From: an uncultured Bacteroidales bacterium | GTDB lineage: Bacteria > Bacteroidota > Bacteroidia > Bacteroidales > FEN-979 | NCBI GenBank assembly: GCA_903926565.1 | Contig: CAIYJU010000158.1 | Span: 1-56,859 of the forward strand | Reading direction: 5' to 3' | Length of the DNA: 56,859 bases | Part shown: positions 26,313 to 33,831 of the stretch, one piece after another | Position numbering within the stretch: the first letter of the stretch is position 1 | How the letters are laid out: each line of letters starts with the position of its first letter | Made by a program: the position numbers and the translations under genes | The notes under the pieces: model-generated | Databases searched by the model: none | Told to the model about the DNA's origin: nothing | Seen by the model: only the letters and a program-made list of their open reading frames with translations

Positions 26313-28079
26313 TTATTCAAAAAGTTTTGCAATTTGCTGCTCAAATTTTTTCAGGATCACATTTCTTTTCAACTTCATGGTCGGCGTAATTTCACCGGTA
26401 TCAAAAGTCCATTCAGTATCAAGAAGGTCCCAGCTTTTAATTTTTTCTGTATCACCAAAACATTTGTTATACTTATTCACTTCGGTTTGAAAACGTTTCC
26501 TGATCCGTGGGAGGTTGACCATTTCGGTATTCGTGGTATATGGAATCTCTTTCACGGCACAGTATGATTTCAGGAAAATGAAGTCGGGAACAATGAGGGC
26601 AGCGGCAAATTTCTGGTTCTCTCCTACCACAACAAGCTGTTCGATAAACAACGACTCCTTGAACGTATCTTCGATGGGTTGCGGACTGACATATTTCCCG
26701 AAGGAAGTTTTAAAGAGCTCCTTTTTTCTTCCGGTGATTTTCAGGTGGCCTTCCGGTTCAATCCGTCCAAGGTCGCCGGTATGAAACCAACCTTCAGGTT
26801 CGATGGATGCAGCAGTCATTTCCGGTTCTTTATAGTAGCCTAACATCACGTTCGGTCCTTTGCACAAAATCTCCCCGTCTTCGGCAATTTTAACCTGTAC
26901 TCCCTTTACAACCTTGCCAACTGTCCCGAATTTCATGCCGTTTTCGGTGAGGTCGTTCACTGAAATAACAGGGGAAGTCTCAGTTAATCCATAGCCTTCC
27001 AGCACGTTGATTCCTGCACAGGTAAACATCCTGGCCAGCCTGGGTTGCAGGGCAGCTCCGCCCGAAACCACCAGGAGGTGCTTGCCCCCGAGCGCATCCC
27101 GCCATTTGGTGTAAACGAGTTTGTCGTATAATTTGCGTTTCAATTCATAAAACCAGCCATTTGCACCGTTCAGTTCGTACCTTAATGCCAGGTGTAGCGC
27201 CCAGAAGAATATCCATCTCTTCATCCCGGTCAGCTTATGCCCGGTAGCAAACAGTTTATCATATATCTTCTCGAGCAAACGGGGCACCGTTGATAAAATA
27301 TCGGGTTTTACCTCCTTCATGTTCTCTGTGATGGTGCCCAGGTTTTCGGCGTAATAGATTGAGAATCCCAGGTAATGATAGAGATAATTCAACATTCGTT
27401 CATACACATGGCACAATGGGAGATAGCTCACCGCCTTTGCCTCTTCACCAAATGGCGGAATATGGGCGCAGACCTTAAAATCCGAAATAATGTTGTGGTG
27501 GCTTAACATGACCCCTTTGGGATTGCCTGTTGTACCTGAGGTATAGATGATCGTTGCCAGATCATCGGGGGTTATGGCTGCCTTGCGGGCTTCAAGCTGT
27601 GCCTTGTCGGCATTTTGCTTCCCAAGGTCAATCAGCTCACTCAGGTGCTTGTGTTCGTGGTGGTCCTTGTAGGTGAAGACACCTTTGATGTTGGCAATAT
27701 CAGGAAGGATGTGATCTATTTTCCGCAGGAGTTCCTGCCCCGAAATGAAAACATAAGTTACTTCTGCATGATTGAGGATGTATTTATAATCTGATTCACT
27801 GATGGTTGGATAGATAGGCACATGAATGGCCCCCACCTGCAGAATGGCCATATCCACAAAATTCCACTCTGCCCTGTTTGAACTGATCTGCGCAATTTTA
27901 TCACCCGGCTGAACCCCAAGAGCGAGAAAGCCATAGCTGATGTTGTCAACGATTTCACGGTATTGCTTAAGGCTGTATTTACACCACTCTCCATTTTCTT
28001 TGGAAGCAACAACGTCATCTTTTGGTTTAAATGTTGCTTCGTGGTAAGGTAAAAGGTCAAAAATACGGGTAACTTCCAT
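26313..28079 (-). CDS. Long-chain fatty acid-CoA ligase (AMP-forming), copy B
   Basis: This 588-residue paralog of the downstream ligase has the same motifs in order: TIIYTSGTTGNPKGVMLSHHN, SYLPLCHVYERMLNYLYHY, LEGYGLTETSPVISV, GWFHTGDLGRIEPEG and ITGRKKELFKTSFGKYVSP. It starts at ATG 28079. The two copies agree along their whole length with few gaps, indicating an old duplication with retained function and possibly different chain-length specificity. It sits 51 bases downstream of a short-chain dehydrogenase. Confidence 0.92.
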   Translation of the reverse strand: MEVTRIFDLLPYHEATFKPKDDVVASKENGEWCKYSLKQYREIVDNISYGFLALGVQPGDKIAQISSNRAEWNFVDMAILQVGAIHVPIYPTISESDYKYILNHAEVTYVFISGQELLRKIDHILPDIANIKGVFTYKDHHEHKHLSELIDLGKQNADKAQLEARKAAITPDDLATIIYTSGTTGNPKGVMLSHHNIISDFKVCAHIPPFGEEAKAVSYLPLCHVYERMLNYLYHYLGFSIYYAENLGTITENMKEVKPDILSTVPRLLEKIYDKLFATGHKLTGMKRWIFFWALHLALRYELNGANGWFYELKRKLYDKLVYTKWRDALGGKHLLVVSGGAALQPRLARMFTCAGINVLEGYGLTETSPVISVNDLTENGMKFGTVGKVVKGVQVKIAEDGEILCKGPNVMLGYYKEPEMTAASIEPEGWFHTGDLGRIEPEGHLKITGRKKELFKTSFGKYVSPQPIEDTFKESLFIEQLVVVGENQKFAAALIVPDFIFLKSYCAVKEIPYTTNTEMVNLPRIRKRFQTEVNKYNKCFGDTEKIKSWDLLDTEWTFDTGEITPTMKLKRNVILKKFEQQIAKLFE

Positions 28080-28130
28080 AATGCTTTGAGGTTAAATTAT
28101 CTGTCAAACAACAATTAAGTGCAATGATAA

Positions 28131-28889
28131 CTATTTTTTATGAAAATTCACCGCACTGGCCTGGGCAGTTGGCATGAGAACCAGATCATTTATATTTACA
28201 TGGGCCGGAAGTGTCGTCACATAATAGACCACTTCAGCGATATCTTCTGCAACCAGGGGCTGAAAGCCATTGTAGGCACTGTCGGCACGGGTTTTATCCC
28301 CTTTGAAGCGTACAAGGGAGAATTCGGTGTTGGCTGCTCCCGGAGCGATCTGGGTCACCTTTATATTATGGGAAACCAGGTCAATGCGGGTGCCTTTGGT
28401 GATGGCATCCACGGCAAACTTGGAGCCACAATAGACGTTGCCCATCGGATAAACCTCCCTTCCGGCAATTGAGCCGATGTTGATGATGTGACCTTGCTTC
28501 CTGGCTACCATCAGCGGGGCAATAAAGCGGGTCATGTAGAGCAATCCCTTGACATTGGTATCGATCATACGTTCCCAGTCATCAACAACTGCTTCATGGA
28601 TCGGGTTCAGCCCGACAGCCAGGCCGGCATTGTTGACCAGGACATCAATATTTTTCCACTTGTCGGGAAGATTGGCGATGGCATCCTCCACCTCTTTCGG
28701 TTTCCTCACATCAAAACACAATGGGAGAACCTCAATGTTTAAGCTCGTAATCAACTCCCTGGCAAAGTCATCCAGCAGTACTTTCCTGCGGCCGGTGAGG
28801 ATTAAATTGTGCCCGTTTTCGGCAAATTTCCGGGCGATTGCCTTGCCAAATCCGGCTGTGGCCCCGGTGATAAAAATTGTCTTGATCAT
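28131..28889 (-). CDS. Short-chain dehydrogenase/reductase (YdfG-like)
   Basis: This 252-residue NAD(P)-dependent oxidoreductase has the cofactor motif FITGATAGFGKAIARKFA, NRxR-type LTGRRKVLLDD, the NNAG motif in DVLVNNAGLAVGL, catalytic Ser in INIGSIAGREVYP and the YxxxK in VYCGSKFAVDAITKGTRID. It fits the branch containing YdfG 3-hydroxy-acid/serine dehydrogenases. Being between the acyl-CoA ligases and purL, it could act on hydroxy-acids, but its substrate is unknown. It starts at ATG 28889, 27 bases after the purL stop. Confidence 0.9.
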   Translation of the reverse strand: MIKTIFITGATAGFGKAIARKFAENGHNLILTGRRKVLLDDFARELITSLNIEVLPLCFDVRKPKEVEDAIANLPDKWKNIDVLVNNAGLAVGLNPIHEAVVDDWERMIDTNVKGLLYMTRFIAPLMVARKQGHIINIGSIAGREVYPMGNVYCGSKFAVDAITKGTRIDLVSHNIKVTQIAPGAANTEFSLVRFKGDKTRADSAYNGFQPLVAEDIAEVVYYVTTLPAHVNINDLVLMPTAQASAVNFHKK

Positions 28890-28916
28890 ATCTAAAATGG
28901 TGAAAATATTAGTTAC

Positions 28917-31900
28917 CTACAACTTTGCATTTTGACTTTGCTCTTTACATTTTGACTTTTCAACAACCCACTCCCTTGCATTGACAAACGCCTCTACCCA
29001 CGGAGTCACCTCATCCGACCGGCGATCCTCAGGGTAATATGCCCATTGCCATGGAAGTACCGAATCCTCCAGGTGGGGCATGATGGCAAGGTGCCTGCCG
29101 TCGCGGGAAGCGATACAGGCCGCATCAAACTGTGAACCGTTGGGGTTTCCGGGATAGCTGTGATAGCTGAATTTGGCAGGAATGTGGTAATTTTCTTCAC
29201 CATCCGGGAAGTTGAATTTTCCTTCACCATGAGCGACCCAGATCCCAAGTTTTGAACCGGCAAGGCTCTTCAGCATCACCGAGTGATTCTCAAGGATATC
29301 AAGGCCGACAAAGGCACATTCGTATTTGTGAGAATCATTCCATGACATCGATGGGTGCTTCAGGTTCCCGGGGTAGATCAGTCCAAGTTCGACGAGGAGC
29401 TGGCAACCGTTGCAAACACCCAGGCTGAGTGTATCATCGCGTTTATAAAAGTTGTCGAGGGCAAGTTTAGCCGTTTCATTATAGAGAAAAGCTCCGGCCC
29501 ATCCTTTTGCTGATCCGAGCACATCGGAGTTGGAAAATCCGCCGACAAAGGCAATCAGGTTCACATCTTCAAGGTTCTCACGGCCGGAGATCAGGTCTGT
29601 CATGTGGATATCCTTTACATCAAATCCGGCCAGGTATAGCGCCCAGGCCATGTCACGGTCGCGATTCACCCCTTTTTCACGGATGATGGCTGCCCTGACA
29701 CCTGAAGGTTTCCTTCTTTTCGGGTCAATTCCGAATTGCGCTGCTGTTCCGGTAAAACGTTGCTGGAACAGGAAGTTTAAAGGCTGCTTTTTATAGTTTT
29801 CATAGCGCTCCAGGGCAAGTGTTTCTCCTGTCTGGAGGCGGTCGAGGAGGTACGAGGTTTTAAACCAGGTATCGCGGAGTTTATCGATGTCAAAAAGATA
29901 GGTATCCTCCTGCAATTTAACTTTTAAGGAGGGTTCATGGGTGACTTTGCCAAGTGGGATCGGTTTGACATTATTGAATTTCGAATATTGAATATTGAAT
30001 ATTGAATTGCGATCTGTTGCGGTATTTCGAACCTGCACGACCACCCCGGGCTTCTCACTGAACAGCACCCTGACGGGGTCCACCACCCTGACGGGGTCCT
30101 CCACCCTGACGGGGTCCACCACCCTGACGGGGTCGGTATCCGCAACCTCATCCAGGTTGATCTCCATTCCGATATTTTCGACCGGGAATGCCATTTCAAG
30201 CAATGTGGTGATCAGTCCGCCTGCGGCAACATCATGCCCGGCAAGGATAAATCCCTGGCGAATGAGGTCCTGCAGTGCTTCAAAAACTGCAGCAAAGCGG
30301 GCAGCATCGGCCACATCGGGCGTTTTATCTCCAAGTTGATTCAGGGATTGTGCAAAACTACTGCCTCCCAATTCAAAGCCACTGTCGGAAAATGGAATAT
30401 AATAAAGTATTGAATCCACTTCCGGAATTAAATTCGGACTAACTACCTGTTTTACATCCGAAACCTCTCCTACGGCAGAAATAATCACGGTTCCCGGCGA
30501 ATAAACAACTTTGCCGTCAGGATATTTCTGGGTCATGGAAAGAGAATCTTTTCCGGTAGGGATGTTGATTCCAAGGGCAACGGCAAAATCACTCACCGCC
30601 TTTACCGCACTGTACAACCGGGAATCTTCGCCTGCGTTTTTACATGGCCACATCCAGTTGGCACTGAGCGATACACCCTTTAAACCATGCGATAACGGTG
30701 CCCACACCAGGTTGGTCAGGGCCTTTGAGATGGCAAGCCTTGACCCCGCCGACGGATCAATAAGGGCGGCTACCGGCGCATGACCCAGTGAAGTGGCGAT
30801 ACCCCTGCTGCCCTGGTAATCAAGTGCAGTAACTCCCACATTGTTAAGCGGGAGCTGAATTGCACCACAGGTTTGCTGTTTGGCAATTTTGCCACTCACA
30901 GCCCGGTCAACCTTATTGGTCAGCCAGTCTTTGCATGCGACAGCTTCAAGCTGCAATATTTCATTAAGATATTCATTAAGCTTGTCCGCAGTGTAGCTCA
31001 ATTTCGAATGTTCCACAACGAATGTTGAATCACGAAGTATCGTCTTGGGAGGTTTTCCAAAGAAGTCGGCGAGCTTCAGGTCGATCGGACGGGTGCCCGC
31101 CTGTGTATCTTCAAAAACAAGCTGCTGATCACCGGTTGTCTTTCCCACCAGGTACATCGGTGCGCGCTCGCGTTCTGCAATTTTCTGCAGGAGGGCGGCA
31201 TCACTGCCGGCCAGGATCAGCCCCATGCGTTCCTGCGATTCGTTGCTGGCTATCTCCTTTGCAGAAAGTGTAGGATCTCCCACCGGCAATTTGTCGAGCC
31301 GGATAATGCCGCCGGTTGATTCTACAAGTTCCGACAATGCATTGAGGTGACCGCCGGCGCCGTGGTCATGAATGGAGACAATCGGGTTCACATCCATTTC
31401 AGTCATTGCCCTGATGGCATTGAATACGCGCTTCTGCATCTCAGGGTTTGACCGCTGCACGGCATTGAGCTCAATTGCGTTTCCGTATTCGCCGGTGGCA
31501 ACTGATGAAACAGCTCCTCCACCCATGCCAATCCGGTAGTTGTCGCCACCCATCACGATAATTTGCTGGTCGGAGGCAGGATCATCCTTGAGACTATCCG
31601 CCTTTTTTGCGAACCCGATTCCGCCCGCCTGCATGATAACCTTGTCAAAGCCAAGGGTTCGTGGTCCTTCCAGGTGTTCAAAAGTGAGGACAGATCCGCA
31701 GATGAGTGGTTGCCCGAATTTATTGCCAAAATCGCTGGCCCCATTCGATGCTTTAATCAGGATCTCCTCCGGTGTTTTATAAAGCCAGGGACGAGCCGGG
31801 ATCGTTGTCTCCCATGAGCGGCCACCCTCAAGCCTTGGATAGGATGTCATGTAAACCGCTGTGCCGGCCATCGGGATGCTGCCTTTCCCGCCAGCCATCC

Positions 31901-32729
31901 GGTCGCGGATCTCACCTCCGGAGCCGGTAGCCGCGCCATTGAAAGGCTCCACCGTAGTCGGAAAATTATGGGTTTCGGCCTTCAGAGAGATGACCGACTG
32001 AATGTCTTTGATGATGAAATAATCGGCAATATGCTGCATCCCGGGGGCAAACTGTTCGATCTCCGGCCCGAGGACAAAGGCAACATTGTCTTTGTAAGCA
32101 GAGACCAGGAAATTGGGATGCTCCCGGGCCGTTTTTTTAATCAGGTCAAAGAGTGAATCGTCCATCTCTTTGCCATCGATGATGAATGTACCATTGAAGA
32201 TTTTATGTCTGCAGTGTTCGGAGTTGACCTGTGAAAAGCCAAAAACCTCACTGTCAGTCAATTTACGGCCAAGTTTGAGGCTCAGGCTAACCAGGTAGCT
32301 GATCTCCTCCATACTCAGTGCCAGTCCTTCGCTGAGGTTGAAGGCGGCAATGTCATCGATAAACATGACAGGTTCGGGATCGTGAAGGATGTGGAAGATC
32401 TCCTGGTCGAGGTTAAGGTATTGATGCTGAAGCATCGGATCGTAGTACCCCACCCCCTGCCCATCCGCGGAAAGGGAGGGGAGAAAGGTAAACTCTTCAA
32501 TTCTCCTGAGGCCTGTGATGCCCATGTTCTGGGTGATCTCAACAGCGTTGGTGCTCCAGGGGGTGATCATTTCGCGTCGCGGGCCAATAAAGGTTCCCTC
32601 TAAAACAGGTTCGGCGATGCACTCTGCACCGCCGAACAGCCAGTTTAATTTATCGAGGTCTGCGCCGCCAAGTTTTTCATGGCTTTCTACAGCATAATAA
32701 TGCTCCGGGTTTTTGAAAAATGTAATCAT
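28917..32729 (-). CDS. purL: Phosphoribosylformylglycinamidine synthase, with repeat-derived insertions
   Basis: PurL converts FGAR to FGAM using ATP and glutamine, the fourth step of purine synthesis. The long-form protein is about 1270 residues. It has two AIRS-type domains (FSQVNSEHCRHKIFNG, GGAVSSVATGEYG, IPTGKDSLSM) and a C-terminal glutaminase with the Cys nucleophile in LGVCNGCQLLVELG and His in AIMPHLEDSV. The frame extends to 32777, but ATG 32729 gives the family N-terminus (MITFFKNPEHYYAVE). Three internal segments look foreign to the family: FLPSLSADGQGVG (32447-32488), a DPVRV repeat (30068-30134) and NSIFNIQYSKFNN (about 29980-30010). The last dozen residues (KSKCKEQSQNAKL) are also encoded by a repeated word. 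The catalytic motifs appear intact. Confidence 0.94.
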   Translation of the reverse strand: MITFFKNPEHYYAVESHEKLGGADLDKLNWLFGGAECIAEPVLEGTFIGPRREMITPWSTNAVEITQNMGITGLRRIEEFTFLPSLSADGQGVGYYDPMLQHQYLNLDQEIFHILHDPEPVMFIDDIAAFNLSEGLALSMEEISYLVSLSLKLGRKLTDSEVFGFSQVNSEHCRHKIFNGTFIIDGKEMDDSLFDLIKKTAREHPNFLVSAYKDNVAFVLGPEIEQFAPGMQHIADYFIIKDIQSVISLKAETHNFPTTVEPFNGAATGSGGEIRDRMAGGKGSIPMAGTAVYMTSYPRLEGGRSWETTIPARPWLYKTPEEILIKASNGASDFGNKFGQPLICGSVLTFEHLEGPRTLGFDKVIMQAGGIGFAKKADSLKDDPASDQQIIVMGGDNYRIGMGGGAVSSVATGEYGNAIELNAVQRSNPEMQKRVFNAIRAMTEMDVNPIVSIHDHGAGGHLNALSELVESTGGIIRLDKLPVGDPTLSAKEIASNESQERMGLILAGSDAALLQKIAERERAPMYLVGKTTGDQQLVFEDTQAGTRPIDLKLADFFGKPPKTILRDSTFVVEHSKLSYTADKLNEYLNEILQLEAVACKDWLTNKVDRAVSGKIAKQQTCGAIQLPLNNVGVTALDYQGSRGIATSLGHAPVAALIDPSAGSRLAISKALTNLVWAPLSHGLKGVSLSANWMWPCKNAGEDSRLYSAVKAVSDFAVALGINIPTGKDSLSMTQKYPDGKVVYSPGTVIISAVGEVSDVKQVVSPNLIPEVDSILYYIPFSDSGFELGGSSFAQSLNQLGDKTPDVADAARFAAVFEALQDLIRQGFILAGHDVAAGGLITTLLEMAFPVENIGMEINLDEVADTDPVRVVDPVRVEDPVRVVDPVRVLFSEKPGVVVQVRNTATDRNSIFNIQYSKFNNVKPIPLGKVTHEPSLKVKLQEDTYLFDIDKLRDTWFKTSYLLDRLQTGETLALERYENYKKQPLNFLFQQRFTGTAAQFGIDPKRRKPSGVRAAIIREKGVNRDRDMAWALYLAGFDVKDIHMTDLISGRENLEDVNLIAFVGGFSNSDVLGSAKGWAGAFLYNETAKLALDNFYKRDDTLSLGVCNGCQLLVELGLIYPGNLKHPSMSWNDSHKYECAFVGLDILENHSVMLKSLAGSKLGIWVAHGEGKFNFPDGEENYHIPAKFSYHSYPGNPNGSQFDAACIASRDGRHLAIMPHLEDSVLPWQWAYYPEDRRSDEVTPWVEAFVNAREWVVEKSKCKEQSQNAKL
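28924..28940 (+). repeat. Inverted repeat, arm at the purL 3' end
   Basis: TTTGCATTTTGACTTTG lies across the last codons and stop of purL. Its reverse complement matches 32762-32778, just beyond the purL start, at 16 of 17 positions. CATTTTGACTTT is itself repeated with a 20-base period here (28928 and 28948). Confidence 0.7.
29983..30008 (+). repeat. 7-bp GAATATT array inside purL
   Basis: Three tandem GAATATT units and a partial fourth lie in frame within purL, encoding part of the IFNIQYSKF stretch. The word is the same as the array between sdhA and sdhB at 9102-9133. Confidence 0.8.
30068..30134 (+). repeat. 18-bp tandem array, four units, in frame inside purL
   Basis: Four copies of CCCTGACGGGGTCCACCA start at 30068, 30086, 30104 and 30122. 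Because the period is 18 bases the array stays in frame and adds DPVRV(V/E) units to PurL, just before FSEKPG. The core CCCTGACGGGGT is the same as in the AMP nucleosidase leader array. Confidence 0.95.
32447..32488. repeat. GC-rich palindromic word inside the purL N-terminal region
   Basis: The segment CCCCACCCCCTGCCCATC followed by CGCGGAAAGGGAGGGGAG resembles the dispersed CCCTCCCC...CCGCGG...GGGGTGGGG elements common in Bacteroidota genomes. It encodes FLPSLSADGQGVG between RRIEEF and YYDPML, where other PurL proteins have a short, different linker. Called from appearance and memory of the family only. Confidence 0.5.
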
Positions 32730-32761
32730 AGCGGGGAATTCAAAAATCAAAATGCAAAATG

Positions 32762-32778
32762 CAAAGTCAAATTGCAAA
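32762..32778 (+). repeat. Inverted repeat, arm at the purL 5' end
   Basis: CAAAGTCAAATTGCAAA pairs with 28924-28940 (one mismatch) about 3.8 kb away, bracketing purL. Neighbouring words AAAATGCAAAATGC (about 32750-32763) show local slippage-type repetition. Confidence 0.65.
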
Positions 32779-32823
32779 CAAAGTTCAAAGTTCTAAATTC
32801 GTTGATCAATATTCAAGATTCCC

Positions 32824-33759
32824 TTAGTTTGAAAGGAAACGCTCCGCTTCAATAGCTGCCATACATCCTGTTCCGGCGGCCGTGATCGCCTGGCGGTAAT
32901 GATGATCCTGAACATCGCCACAGGCAAAAACGCCCTCAAGGCTGGTTTGCGCCGTTCCGGGGTTTGTTTTAATGTAGCTCAATTCGTCCAGTTCAATCTG
33001 ACCCTCAAATAATTCAGTATTGGGTTTATGACCGATGGCAACAAAAAATCCCATCACAGGAATATCCCTTGATTCTCCTGTTTTCACGTTGCGGATACGC
33101 ACGCCGGTCACCCCGCTTGCATCGCCAAGCACCTCCTCCGGTGCACTGTCCCAAATCATTTCAATATTTGGTGTGTTAAGCACCTTGTGCTGCATGGCTT
33201 TGGAAGCGCGCAGTTCACTGCGGCGATGGATCATGTAAACTTTCTTGCAGAGCTTTGCAAGGTAGGTTGCCTCCTCTGCAGCGGTATCTCCGCCTCCTAC
33301 AATGGCAACTTCCTGGCCACGGTAGAAAAACCCGTCGCATGTGGCGCATCCTGAAACGCCCATCCCCATAAATTTACGTTCCGACTCCATTCCCAGCCAT
33401 TTGGCTGAAGCACCCGTGGCGATAATCACGGTTTCAGCCGAAACGGTTTTCCCGTCATCAGCTTTGACGATAAAAGGCCTGTTTGAAAAATCGACTTCAG
33501 TGACAACACCAAAACGGATTTCTGTTCCGAACCGTTCGGCCTGCTGCCTGAACTCTTCCATCATCTCAGGACCTGTGATCCCTTTGGGATAACCCGGAAA
33601 ATTGTCGACCTCGGTGGTAATGGTCAGCTGCCCGCCAGGCTGCATTCCCTGGTACATTACTGGTTTCAGATCAGCCCTGGCTGCATAAATTGCAGCAGTA
33701 TACCCTGCCGGGCCGGATCCAATGATCAGGCAACGGACAGATTCCATATTTTCGCTCAT
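32824..33759 (-). CDS. trxB: Thioredoxin-disulfide reductase
   Basis: TrxB reduces thioredoxin with NADPH through FAD and a redox disulfide. The 311-residue protein has the FAD motif CLIIGSGPAGYTAAIYAAR, GGQLTITTEVDNFPGYP, the active-site CATCDGFFY (CxxC), the NADPH motif VAIVGGGDTAAEEATYLA and VFACGDVQDHHYRQAITAA. The open frame goes to 33810, but ATG 33759 (MSENMESVRC) matches the family start; ATG 33747 is an alternative. The gene is 94 bases upstream of purL, in the same orientation. Confidence 0.95.
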   Translation of the reverse strand: MSENMESVRCLIIGSGPAGYTAAIYAARADLKPVMYQGMQPGGQLTITTEVDNFPGYPKGITGPEMMEEFRQQAERFGTEIRFGVVTEVDFSNRPFIVKADDGKTVSAETVIIATGASAKWLGMESERKFMGMGVSGCATCDGFFYRGQEVAIVGGGDTAAEEATYLAKLCKKVYMIHRRSELRASKAMQHKVLNTPNIEMIWDSAPEEVLGDASGVTGVRIRNVKTGESRDIPVMGFFVAIGHKPNTELFEGQIELDELSYIKTNPGTAQTSLEGVFACGDVQDHHYRQAITAAGTGCMAAIEAERFLSN

Positions 33760-33831
33760 AAACAAAGTTTTGAACTGCAAAAGTAGCAAAAAACTGTGAC
33801 CGGGCAGCACCAGGCAACAGGCTAATTTTGG

